Shown in pieces: positions 57,466 through 64,000 of a DNA stretch of 64,000 bases (position 1 is its first letter; each line of letters begins with the position of its first letter). The translations under genes and the position numbers were made by a program. The stretch comes from Streptomyces sp. NBC_00353. GTDB taxonomy: Bacteria > Actinomycetota > Actinomycetes > Streptomycetales > Streptomycetaceae. The stretch lies in the NCBI RefSeq assembly GCF_036108815.1, contig NZ_CP107985.1, positions 5,146,001-5,210,000 on the forward strand. The letters are read 5' to 3'. Under the pieces are notes generated by a model. It ran no database searches. It saw only the letters and a program-made list of their open reading frames with translations, and was not told where the DNA came from.

Positions 57466-58337
57466 GCGGGACGGTGCCGAACCGCTCGGTGCTGGCTCCC
57501 GTGCCCCCGGACACCCGGCACCCGGACACCGACCACCCCGGCACCGCGCATCCGGACATGGTCCCGTGGAGCACCGACCCGTACACCGACGCGCTGCGCA
57601 ACGGCCACGGTCCGCTCTTCCTCCGCCGCACGGACGGATGGCTGCTGCCCCTGGACGTCGAGCGCTGGTGCGGGGGCGCCGACCCCGCCGACCTGTCCGC
57701 GCTGCGCCGCTGCGAAGGGCCGGTCCTCGACATCGGCTGCGGGCCCGGCCGCCTCGTCGCGGAACTGGCCGCCCGCGGCCACCGTGCGCTCGGCATCGAC
57801 GTCAGCGAGACGGCCGTCGACCACACGCTGCGGATCGGCGGATCGGCGCTGCGCCGTTCCGTCTTCGACCCGCTGCCCGGCGAGGGCCGCTGGGGCACCG
57901 TCCTGCTCATCGACGGCAACATCGGCATCGGCGGCGACCCGCACGGCCTCCTGCTCCGCACCGCGGAGCTGCTCGCCCCCGGCGGTCTGCTCATCGCGGA
58001 GACCGTGTCGCCGGACATCGACGAGCGGGTCCAGGTCCGGTTGTACGACGGCCGCCGCGCACCGGACGAGGCCGGCGGGCCGGACCGTACCGATACCGGG
58101 GACGGGCACTTCCCGTGGGCCCGGATCGGCACCCCTGCCCTGCTCCGGTACGCGCAGCCGAACGGCTGGCACCCGGTCGATCAGTGGGTGGCGGACGGCC
58201 GCCCCTTCGTCGCCCTGCGCCGCGACCGGAGGGTCCCGACCGTGAGCCAGAGCGCCGACACCGCGAACAGCGCAGCCGTAATCAGCAGCCAATTCCCGAG
58301 GAAGACATCGGGGGACAGCCCGCTCGCCGGCTCGTAG
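57462..58337 (+). CDS. Class I SAM-dependent methyltransferase
   Basis: 291 residues. Motif I is PVLDIGCGPGRLVAELAARG, followed by ALGIDVSETAVDHTLRIGGS, GRWGTVLLIDGNIGIGGDPH and LLAPGGLLIAETVSPDIDER. The final about 50 residues (after FVALRRDRR) are low-complexity and lie antisense to the membrane protein gene, so the usual stop may have been lost. Substrate probably the sugar or lipid made by the two preceding genes. Confidence 0.82.
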   Translation: MSGTVPNRSVLAPVPPDTRHPDTDHPGTAHPDMVPWSTDPYTDALRNGHGPLFLRRTDGWLLPLDVERWCGGADPADLSALRRCEGPVLDIGCGPGRLVAELAARGHRALGIDVSETAVDHTLRIGGSALRRSVFDPLPGEGRWGTVLLIDGNIGIGGDPHGLLLRTAELLAPGGLLIAETVSPDIDERVQVRLYDGRRAPDEAGGPDRTDTGDGHFPWARIGTPALLRYAQPNGWHPVDQWVADGRPFVALRRDRRVPTVSQSADTANSAAVISSQFPRKTSGDSPLAGS

Positions 58338-58696
58338 TGCTTCGCCTGCCGGGTGATCAGCGGGAACCACATCAGCAGGAGCAGCCCGGACAGGAAGGCC
58401 GGTACGCGGACGAAGTTGACCAGGCCGGTGCGCGGCCCGAGCGCCATGCGTACGGCCCGGTCCGCCGTCGCGTACACCGGCAGCAGCACCAGATCGTGCA
58501 GCAGCGCCGCCCCGACGAACCACACCGCCACGGCGAACGTGTCCCCCTCCAGCAGCCGCACCCCCGCATAGCCCGCGAGCGCGAACGTGGCGGCCAGCAG
58601 GACGAGGTGCAGCGGCCCTTCCCCGTACCAACGCCTGAGGACCGCCGCCGGCCCGGTCGGCCTCGTCCGCTTCGCCCGCTCGCCGCTCCGTCTCAT
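58181..58696 (-). CDS. Hypothetical membrane protein
   Basis: 171 residues from the ATG at 58696, overlapping the stop of the oxidoreductase gene. Four helices: LHLVLLAATFALAGYAGV, FAVAVWFVGAALLHDLVLLP, FLSGLLLLMWFPLI and WLLITAALFAVSALWLTVG. LLHDLVLLPVYATADR and NFVRVPAFLSGLLLLMWFP recur in homologues linked to molybdopterin oxidoreductases in actinobacteria, from memory. Likely a small partner of the redox enzyme. Its last 157 bases overlap the methyltransferase gene on the other strand. Confidence 0.7.
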   Translation of the reverse strand: MRRSGERAKRTRPTGPAAVLRRWYGEGPLHLVLLAATFALAGYAGVRLLEGDTFAVAVWFVGAALLHDLVLLPVYATADRAVRMALGPRTGLVNFVRVPAFLSGLLLLMWFPLITRQAKHYEPASGLSPDVFLGNWLLITAALFAVSALWLTVGTLRSRRRATKGRPSATH

Positions 58697-59988
58697 CACA
58701 GCTCTCCGAACGTCAGCCGGGTCACCCATTTGGTGTTCAGCACACCGGGCGCCGCCGGCACGATGATCCGTGCCGGGAACCCGTGATCCGGCGACAGCGT
58801 CTCGCCGTTGACCTCCAGCGCCAGCAGCGAGCTCGGGTCACGCACCTGGTTGTCCCGCAGTGCCGCCTTGCGGAACGGTCCGCTGCGCTGCACCGACTCG
58901 ACCAGCACCCCCGGCGGCCGGTCCGGATACCCCGCGAGCGCCGCCAGGTCCCGCAGCCGCACCCCGCGCCACCACTGGTCCGAGGTCGACCAGCCCTCCA
59001 CGCACGCGATCGGCAGCGCCGCGCTGCACTGGTCCATGGCCAGCAGCTGCTCCCGGGTGAACGTGAGCTCCCCGGCAGGGCCTTGGACGGTCAGCCGCCA
59101 CCGTTCCCCCGTGTCGGCCGGGGTGACCCGGACGGACGCGGCCGTCTTGTTGATCTGGAACCCGTTGGGTCCCGATCCGGGGTCGGCGACCCCGCGCGGG
59201 GTGAGGAGAGCGGTGCTCCGCAGCGCGTCGAAACTCCGGCCCACCGAGGTGACCAGCAGAAGCAGCGATCCGGCGCCCACCATGGCGAACGCATCGCGCC
59301 GGGAGATGGTGGGCGCGTCGGGGGCAGGGGCTGCCAACTCGTCCATCTCACCGTGCAGTTCCCCGCTGCGCAGCACCCGTACGGCCCGTGGGAGCTTCAG
59401 CCCGACATGGGCGACGAACCCGGCGAAGAACACCCACGCGCCGTAGAAGTGCAACGGATAGAACGATCCCGGAAACACGTACTCCACCTGGATGTTGAGC
59501 AGCCCCGTGACGAACTCGAACAGCGCCCCGCCGACGAGCAGCAGCAACGAGACCCGTTCCAGCGCGTGCCCCACCGACCGGGCCGGTGGCAGCGCGAAGA
59601 GTTTCGGGATCACCGACCACAGCTTCGCCAGCAGCACCGGTACGAGCACGATGCCGCCCGTGACATGCACTCCCTGGTCCAGCCGGTACAGCCAGTGCGG
59701 CCCGGTCGGCCAGGCGAAGAGGTAGAACCCCAGCAGCCCCTTGCCCGGCGTCTTGTCGTTGACCGCGGCAAGATCCGGGTTGTACGCGGCGTACGACAGC
59801 AGACCCGTCACGAACACCAGCGTCAGCCCGACGAGGAGGACGAGACCGAGCACCGCCGTAAACCGGACACCGCGCACCGGGCTGCGCCAGAACCCGGGCG
59901 CGGAAGGCAGCCGTTCCCGGACCCGGGACCGGTCCGGGAACGACGGGAACGGGAAGCGGGATGCTCTGCCGTGACGTGTGTCGCCCAT
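58696..59988 (-). CDS. Membrane cytochrome-b / molybdopterin-dependent oxidoreductase fusion
   Basis: 430 residues. The N-terminal 215 residues form a cytochrome b561-like four-helix membrane unit (FTAVLGLVLLVGLTLVFVTG, RLDQGVHVTGGIVLVPVLLA, RVSLLLLVGGALFEFVTGLL, FYPLHFYGAWVFFAGFVAHV) with several membrane His for heme. After ISRRDAFAMVGAGSLLLL comes a sulfite-oxidase-fold domain: LTFTREQLLAMDQCSAALPI, then CVEGWSTSDQWWRGVRLRDL, where that Cys is the molybdenum ligand, and SPDHGFPARIIVPAAPGV. An outward-facing redox enzyme. Confidence 0.85.
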   Translation of the reverse strand: MGDTRHGRASRFPFPSFPDRSRVRERLPSAPGFWRSPVRGVRFTAVLGLVLLVGLTLVFVTGLLSYAAYNPDLAAVNDKTPGKGLLGFYLFAWPTGPHWLYRLDQGVHVTGGIVLVPVLLAKLWSVIPKLFALPPARSVGHALERVSLLLLVGGALFEFVTGLLNIQVEYVFPGSFYPLHFYGAWVFFAGFVAHVGLKLPRAVRVLRSGELHGEMDELAAPAPDAPTISRRDAFAMVGAGSLLLLVTSVGRSFDALRSTALLTPRGVADPGSGPNGFQINKTAASVRVTPADTGERWRLTVQGPAGELTFTREQLLAMDQCSAALPIACVEGWSTSDQWWRGVRLRDLAALAGYPDRPPGVLVESVQRSGPFRKAALRDNQVRDPSSLLALEVNGETLSPDHGFPARIIVPAAPGVLNTKWVTRLTFGEL

Positions 59989-60163
59989 GCCCCGAAGCTA
60001 TGCCCGGGCTGCCGGGCCCGGGTCCGCACGACTCCTGACGAAACGCTGACGTCACTCCCCGCGACGGCCAACCGGGCCAAGATCTCCGGGCCGGATCTGA
60101 CAGTTCGGTGACGTGGCCCGGTGGCACCGCCCGCAGCCGCCCCGCCCTGCATAGCGTGCCTGC

Positions 60164-61567
60164 GTGAAGACCGAGGAACGCACCACCGGCCACCACCCCC
60201 CGCAGCAGCGCACCACCGGCCGCCGCGGCGATCTGATCGCCGCCGCCGCGGGTGTCCTGCTCGTCACCGCGGCCGTCCTGATCGGGCGCGCGATCCAGGA
60301 CGCCCACGGAACCCTGTTCGCCCACTGGCCGCCCCTGCTGGCCTCCTGGTATCCGCACACCGGCCCCGGCACCCCGGCCGCCGTCGTCGTCGCCGCGGCC
60401 GTCGTCGCGTACGGGCCGGGCCTCGCCGGCCGGCTGCCCTGGCGGGGCCTGCTCGCCACCGCGTGGGGCGCCTCCCTGGTCTGGATCCTCTCGCTGGCGA
60501 TGATCGACGGCTGGGGCCGGGGCATCGCCGACCGGCTCACCACCAAGCACGAATATCTCCAGGTCATCGGCCGGTTCGGCGACATCGGGGCGGCCCTGCA
60601 CAGCTTCACCGGCCACATCCTGATCGGCCGTCCGGACAACTGGCCCGCGCATGTCGCCGGTCATCCGCCGGGCGCCACACTCACCTTCGTCCTGCTGGAC
60701 CGGATCGGACTGGGTGGCGGCGGATGGGCCGGTGTCTGGTGCATCGTGCTCGGCGGCTCGGCGGTGGTCGCCGCGCTGATCGCGGTGCGCGCCCTGGCCG
60801 ACGAACGCCTGGCGCGGGGCGCCGCGCCGTTCCTCGTCCTCGCGCCGATGGCGGTCTGGACGGGGGCCTCGGCGGACGGCTACTTCGCCGCGGTCGCCGC
60901 ATGGTCGGTCGCGCTCCTCGCCCTGGCCGCGACGCGACGGCCCCACAGCCCCCGCCCGGCCGCCGCGGCCGCCGCCCTCGGTTCCGGGCTGCTCTACGGC
61001 CTGACCTGCTACCTCTCGTACGGTCTGACGCTCATCGCGCTCCTGCTCCTCACCGTCCTCCTCCTGACCCGCACGGCCCGCCCCGTGCCCCTCTTCCTTC
61101 TCGGGGCGCTCGTGGTCCCCGTCGCGTTCACCCTGGCGGGCTTCAACTGGTGGGAGGGGTACCGGCTGCTGGTCGAGCGGTACCACCAGGGGGCGGGCGG
61201 GATCCGTCCGTACTCCTACTGGGTCTGGGCGAACCTCGCGGCCACCACGGTCTCCGCCGGTCTCGCGACGGTCGCCGGCCTCCGCCGGGCCGCGGCCGGC
61301 GCTCCGGGGTCCGTACGCGCCCTGCGCACCGGCACCGCCTCCGCCCGGCAACGGCTGATCCTGCTCACCCTGGCCGCGCTCCTCGCTCTCCTCGTCGCGG
61401 ATCTGTCCGGGATGAGCAAGGCGGAGACGGAACGCATCTGGCAACCGTTCGTCCTCTGGCTCCTGCCCGCCGCCGCGCTGCTTCCCCCGGACACCCGCCG
61501 CGGCTGGCTGACCGCACAGGCCGTCGTCGCCCTGCTGGTCAACCACCTGCTCTGGACGGGGTGGTAA
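60164..61567 (+). CDS. Polytopic membrane protein, GT-C-like
   Basis: 467 residues from a GTG. About ten hydrophobic segments including LIAAAAGVLLVTAAVLIGRA, GLLATAWGASLVWILSLAMI, VPLFLLGALVVPVAFTLAGF and LILLTLAALLALLVADLSGM. The HPPGATLTFVLLDRIGLGGG and GMSKAETERIWQPFVLWLLP stretches occur in actinobacterial mannosyltransferase-like membrane proteins lacking the usual GT-C acidic start. It is divergent from the redox operon and could handle the glycolipid suggested by the neighbouring genes. Function unproven. Confidence 0.7.
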   Translation: MKTEERTTGHHPPQQRTTGRRGDLIAAAAGVLLVTAAVLIGRAIQDAHGTLFAHWPPLLASWYPHTGPGTPAAVVVAAAVVAYGPGLAGRLPWRGLLATAWGASLVWILSLAMIDGWGRGIADRLTTKHEYLQVIGRFGDIGAALHSFTGHILIGRPDNWPAHVAGHPPGATLTFVLLDRIGLGGGGWAGVWCIVLGGSAVVAALIAVRALADERLARGAAPFLVLAPMAVWTGASADGYFAAVAAWSVALLALAATRRPHSPRPAAAAAALGSGLLYGLTCYLSYGLTLIALLLLTVLLLTRTARPVPLFLLGALVVPVAFTLAGFNWWEGYRLLVERYHQGAGGIRPYSYWVWANLAATTVSAGLATVAGLRRAAAGAPGSVRALRTGTASARQRLILLTLAALLALLVADLSGMSKAETERIWQPFVLWLLPAAALLPPDTRRGWLTAQAVVALLVNHLLWTGW

Positions 61568-61629
61568 CGCAGTGGCGAATGGCCGAACAGCCGCCCTTGA
61601 AGCGATCACGTCCCGGGTACAGGTGCCCC

Positions 61630-62481
61630 GTGCCGACATTCGAGATCACCACAGCAAGCGCCGACGACATCGAGATGCTGGGCGAGTGGGCCCACGCCGA
61701 GGGCTGGAACCCGGGCCGGACCGACAGCCACGCCTTCTTCGCCACCGACCCGCGCGGCTTCCTCATCGGCCGGCTCGACGGTGCGCCCGTGTCCTCCGTC
61801 TCCGTCGTCCGGTACGGCTCCGGCTTCGGGTTCCTGGGCTTCTATCTCACCCGCCCGGAACTTCGCGGCCAGGGTTACGGCATCCAGGTCTGGCGCGCCG
61901 GAATGGACCGGCTCGCCGGGCGCAACGTCGGGCTCGACGGCGTCGTCGACCAGCAGGCCAACTACCGGAAGTCCGGGTTTCGTTCTGCCTGGACGAACAT
62001 GCGGTGGGCCGGCCGGCCGGCCGCGGACATCGCCGTACCGCCCGGGCTCACGCTCGTCGACGCCCGCTCGCTCCCCTTCGACCGGCTGGCCGTCTACGAC
62101 CGCCGCTTCTTCCCCGCCGAGCGCGACAGCTTTCTCGCCCCGTGGATCGCCGCCCCCGGACGCACCGCCCTCGCCGCCGTCGGTGACGACGGGGAGTTGC
62201 GGGGATTCGCCGTGATGCGCCCCTGCCGTACGGCGTCACGCATCGGCCCCCTCCACGCTTCGTCGCCCGAAGTCGCCGCCGTCCTGATGAGCGCACTGTC
62301 GGCCACCGCACCGGACACCGAGATCGCCGTCGACGTACCCGACATCAACCCGGCGGCGGTCGTGCTCGCCGAACAGCTGGGCCTCGCTCCGTCGTTCGAG
62401 ACGGCCCGCATGTACACGGGCCCGATGCCGGACGTCGATCACACCGGGCTGTTCGGCATCACCAGCCTGGAGCTCGGCTGA
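61630..62481 (+). CDS. GNAT N-acetyltransferase with C-terminal acetyltransferase-18 domain
   Basis: 283 residues from the GTG at 61630 (ATG 61579 is an alternative). TFEITTASADDIEMLGEWAH then AEGWNPGRTDSHAFFATDPR and FLGFYLTRPELRGQGYGIQV, where RGQGYG is the acetyl-CoA loop. The C-terminal half has DRLAVYDRRFFPAERDSFLA and the late DVPDINPAAVVLAEQLGLAP typical of the second domain. Cytoplasmic; substrate unknown. Converges on the YunG-like gene with 12 nt between stops. Confidence 0.88.
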   Translation: MPTFEITTASADDIEMLGEWAHAEGWNPGRTDSHAFFATDPRGFLIGRLDGAPVSSVSVVRYGSGFGFLGFYLTRPELRGQGYGIQVWRAGMDRLAGRNVGLDGVVDQQANYRKSGFRSAWTNMRWAGRPAADIAVPPGLTLVDARSLPFDRLAVYDRRFFPAERDSFLAPWIAAPGRTALAAVGDDGELRGFAVMRPCRTASRIGPLHASSPEVAAVLMSALSATAPDTEIAVDVPDINPAAVVLAEQLGLAPSFETARMYTGPMPDVDHTGLFGITSLELG

Positions 62482-62493
62482 CCGCGGGGCCCG

Positions 62494-62883
62494 CTAACGC
62501 CGGAGCTTCTCCAGCACCCGGTCGCGGAGCAGTTCGTACTCCTCGCGCAGCCGTACGATCTCCGCCGGCCGGGGTATCACCGTGCCGCCCGAGACGATCT
62601 CCTCCGGCCCGAACTGCTCCCGTGTGAGGTCGATCTCCACACCCATGCCCAGCCGGTTCCACCAGTGGAAGTCGGTGCGTTCGCCGTCGACCCGGACCTC
62701 GCCGCGGATCAGCTCGCCGCCCAGCAGGTCGTTGAGCACCATGGCGGTGACCCCGCACTGGTCGCGGGCCGGGTTGTCGGCCGTCCAGTGCGGCCGGTGG
62801 CCGGGTGTGGCCGTGTCGGCGCCCCAACTGGCACGGACGGCGGCTTCGATGTCGGCGAGAAGCAGTGGCTCCGAGGACTCCAT
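62494..62883 (-). CDS. YunG-like protein
   Basis: 129 residues from the ATG at 62883 (GAGGA 8 nt upstream). LLADIEAAVRASWGADTATP, then DNPARDQCGVTAMVLNDLLG, GELIRGEVRVDGERTDFHWW and NRLGMGVEIDLTREQFGPE. The Cys-containing DQCGVTA and the His-Trp-Trp-Asn strand suggest a papain-like catalytic arrangement shared by YunG-type proteins. No membrane segment. Role unknown. Confidence 0.75.
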   Translation of the reverse strand: MESSEPLLLADIEAAVRASWGADTATPGHRPHWTADNPARDQCGVTAMVLNDLLGGELIRGEVRVDGERTDFHWWNRLGMGVEIDLTREQFGPEEIVSGGTVIPRPAEIVRLREEYELLRDRVLEKLRR

Positions 62884-63055
62884 GACACCGATCCTCGCAG
62901 CGACCACTGACAACACCGCCGGAAAGTGTCCTGCTCCGGGGCCGGGAGCCGGGACCGTGAAGCCGGCACCGCGATGTCGTCGCCACGCCCGGGGCCTCTC
63001 GTTTGGATCACGCTGGGCTCGCAGGGTCCGGCACGCACATCTGCCGCGCGGTACG
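62884..63055. other. Short intergenic region
   Basis: Upstream region of the YunG-like gene and downstream region of the hydrolase gene; no gene or strong structure seen. Confidence 0.3.
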
Positions 63056-63787
63056 TCACGGGCGGCGCACGGCCGCGGCGTCGCCCCCGGCGCGCAGCCG
63101 GTCGTAGTCCAGCGTGCCGTCCGACGCCGGTGCGTCCAGCGGCAGCCGGAGGGCGGCGTCGACCGCCGCCGGGAGCGCGGACAGTCCCAGCAAGCCCCTC
63201 ACCAGGCCGGTCGTCATCGTGTGCCACGCCCGGGCCCGGCGGAGCATCGCATGGTCGCTGGCGCGGATCGTCACCAGACAGGAGCGGGCACCGGCCCGGC
63301 GGGCACGGGTGGCGAGGGACTGGGAGGCCTGAGGGCTCGTCACACGGTCACGGCTGCTGTGCAGCAGAACAACGTCCCGGTCCGCGAGTTGGGTGACCGG
63401 ATCACCGGGCGGACACCACGGCGCAAGGCCCACCACTCCTCGTACCAGGGGATGCCCGGCCGCGCGCAGGGCGGCCCGGGCGCCCATCGAGTGCCCGACG
63501 AGCACGACCGGCACCTCGCCGAACTCACGCCGCACGCCGTCCAGCGCCCGTACCGCATCGTGCAGGGCATCCTCCCGGGACCCGTTCCACCCGCGGTGTC
63601 CGTACCGGACCTCCCGTACCGCCACGTCCACCGGTTCGTCCCGGGTCACACGGACCACGCCCCGCGCGAACGGCCGCATGCGCAGCGACGGAAGGTTCAA
63701 CGGCCCGGGCGGGGGCGGCCCCAGCCCCGTCTCGCGCCCGCCGTGCAGGAGGAGCACCGCCGCCGACGGTGGTCGCCGATCCGCCAT
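63056..63787 (-). CDS. Alpha/beta hydrolase
   Basis: 243 residues from the ATG at 63787, 5 nt after AGGAGG. AVLLLHGGRETGLGP supplies the oxyanion turn; nucleophile Ser in VVLVGHSMGARAALRAAGHP; acid Asp in VVLLHSSRDRVTSPQASQSL; His in IRASDHAMLRRARAWHTMTT. The size and motifs fit dienelactone-hydrolase-like or esterase proteins. No signal peptide. Divergent from the peroxiredoxin-like gene. Confidence 0.87.
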   Translation of the reverse strand: MADRRPPSAAVLLLHGGRETGLGPPPPGPLNLPSLRMRPFARGVVRVTRDEPVDVAVREVRYGHRGWNGSREDALHDAVRALDGVRREFGEVPVVLVGHSMGARAALRAAGHPLVRGVVGLAPWCPPGDPVTQLADRDVVLLHSSRDRVTSPQASQSLATRARRAGARSCLVTIRASDHAMLRRARAWHTMTTGLVRGLLGLSALPAAVDAALRLPLDAPASDGTLDYDRLRAGGDAAAVRRP

Positions 63788-63884
63788 GCGTACCTCCTGG
63801 TCGCGGAAGCCACCACCGTACCGAGCATGCTGTACCGAGACATCGCCGTATGCCGTACACCCGTCGCACACAAGGGGACCCGCC

Positions 63885-64000
63885 ATGGGATCGTCACCAC
63901 AAGTCGGCCAGCCCGTCCAGGACTTCACACTGCCGGGCGGAGCGCTCGCCGGAGACACGTTCGAACGCAGCGACTACACACTCTCGGACGCCCGCGGCCG
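63885..64000 (+). CDS. Peroxiredoxin-like protein (3' end outside window)
   Basis: Only the first 38 codons are present, from the ATG at 63885 (AAGGGGA upstream). GQPVQDFTLPGGALAGDTFE, then RSDYTLSDARG, matches the N-terminal strand of AhpC/TSA peroxiredoxins (VGx-APDFTLP-x-x-x-G-x-x-x-x-L-S-D-x-R-G). The active-site Cys lies beyond the window, so the assignment is provisional. Confidence 0.6.
   Translation, partial: MGSSPQVGQPVQDFTLPGGALAGDTFERSDYTLSDARG

Noticed and set aside
59348..61639. A 763-codon minus-strand frame across the membrane protein gene
   Set aside because: Low-complexity Arg/Gly/Asp composition and no start signal; antisense of a GC-rich gene.
1..64000. CRISPR arrays, intact insertion sequences, rRNA or complete tRNA genes
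   Set aside because: No regularly spaced repeats, transposase motifs, terminal inverted repeats or cloverleaf-capable tRNA were found on reading both strands.

Overview
The window looks like a piece of a Streptomyces chromosome. It has very high G+C with strongly GC-biased third codon positions, many GTG starts and 4-nt ATGA/GTGA gene overlaps. It also carries families typical of the genus: SCO5918- and SCO2400-type proteins, DUF5707 secreted proteins, DrrAB-type transporters, an HTTM/DUF5819 pair, MAB_1171c-type membrane proteins, a TAP-like hydrolase and paired short cold-shock proteins.

Left part (1 to about 22.4 kb) reads as accessory DNA. It contains three diverged copies of a secreted two-domain DUF5707-type protein (1-746, 5329-6105, 7868-8647), small membrane proteins, a lipoprotein, two secreted propeller-like proteins, and several gene remnants: a P-type ATPase tail, an Ig-like fragment and a WD40-like fragment. 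A roughly 50-bp dispersed repeat is present in three copies, and a degenerate 3' half of a tRNA-Gly lies at 22308-22353, which suggests an old integration boundary. Inside this part are a DUF4097-DrrA-DrrB operon behind a cluster of GCAACG boxes, and a compact three-gene unit (14254-16219): a small secreted cysteine-free peptide, a DUF5819 protein and an HTTM-domain protein. That unit has the layout of an SDP-type (sporulation-delaying protein) toxin-maturation system and is the best candidate for something undescribed. It is followed by a tightly overlapping four-gene operon (unknown protein, serine hydrolase, phytoene-desaturase-like flavoprotein, small ORF) and a convergent TrmB/LuxR-type regulator.

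Middle part (23.5 to 46.2 kb) is more conventional: an alcohol dehydrogenase and an aldo/keto reductase with a broken MmyB-like regulator beside them; a GNAT-AAA+ fusion; amtB-glnK with a GlnR-like box; a PP2C phosphatase; an AAA/DUF234 ATPase; a DUF72 protein; a CAP-domain secreted protein; a PBP4-type D,D-carboxypeptidase; a HAD hydrolase; a phosphoribosyltransferase; a PH-domain protein; a secreted TAP-like peptidase; polyprenol-phosphate mannose synthase next to a GT-C glycosyltransferase; and fluC-DUF190-fluC for fluoride export.

Cold-shock locus (44.2 to 47.7 kb): an SCO5918-type protein, a DEAD-box helicase and a cold-shock protein on the minus strand. The cold-shock gene shares a long, structurally conserved 5' leader with the second cold-shock gene at 21145. 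Just beyond lies a plus-strand small RNA (about 47573-47689) with its own promoter, two stem-loops with C-rich 10-nt loops, and a strong terminator. It resembles the actinobacterial 6C RNA class.

Right part (47.8 to 64 kb): an XRE-ImmA/IrrE-MAB_1171c-PAP2 module; an alkylsulfatase; an SDR epimerase carrying a zinc-ribbon insertion; an OmpR-type two-component system; and a block of glycosyltransferase, TIGR04282 protein, methyltransferase, membrane protein, cytochrome-b/molybdopterin oxidoreductase and polytopic membrane protein, which looks like a little-known envelope glycoconjugate or redox pathway. The window ends with a GNAT enzyme, a YunG-like protein, an alpha/beta hydrolase and the start of a peroxiredoxin-like gene. 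No CRISPR array, intact insertion sequence, rRNA or intact tRNA was seen.
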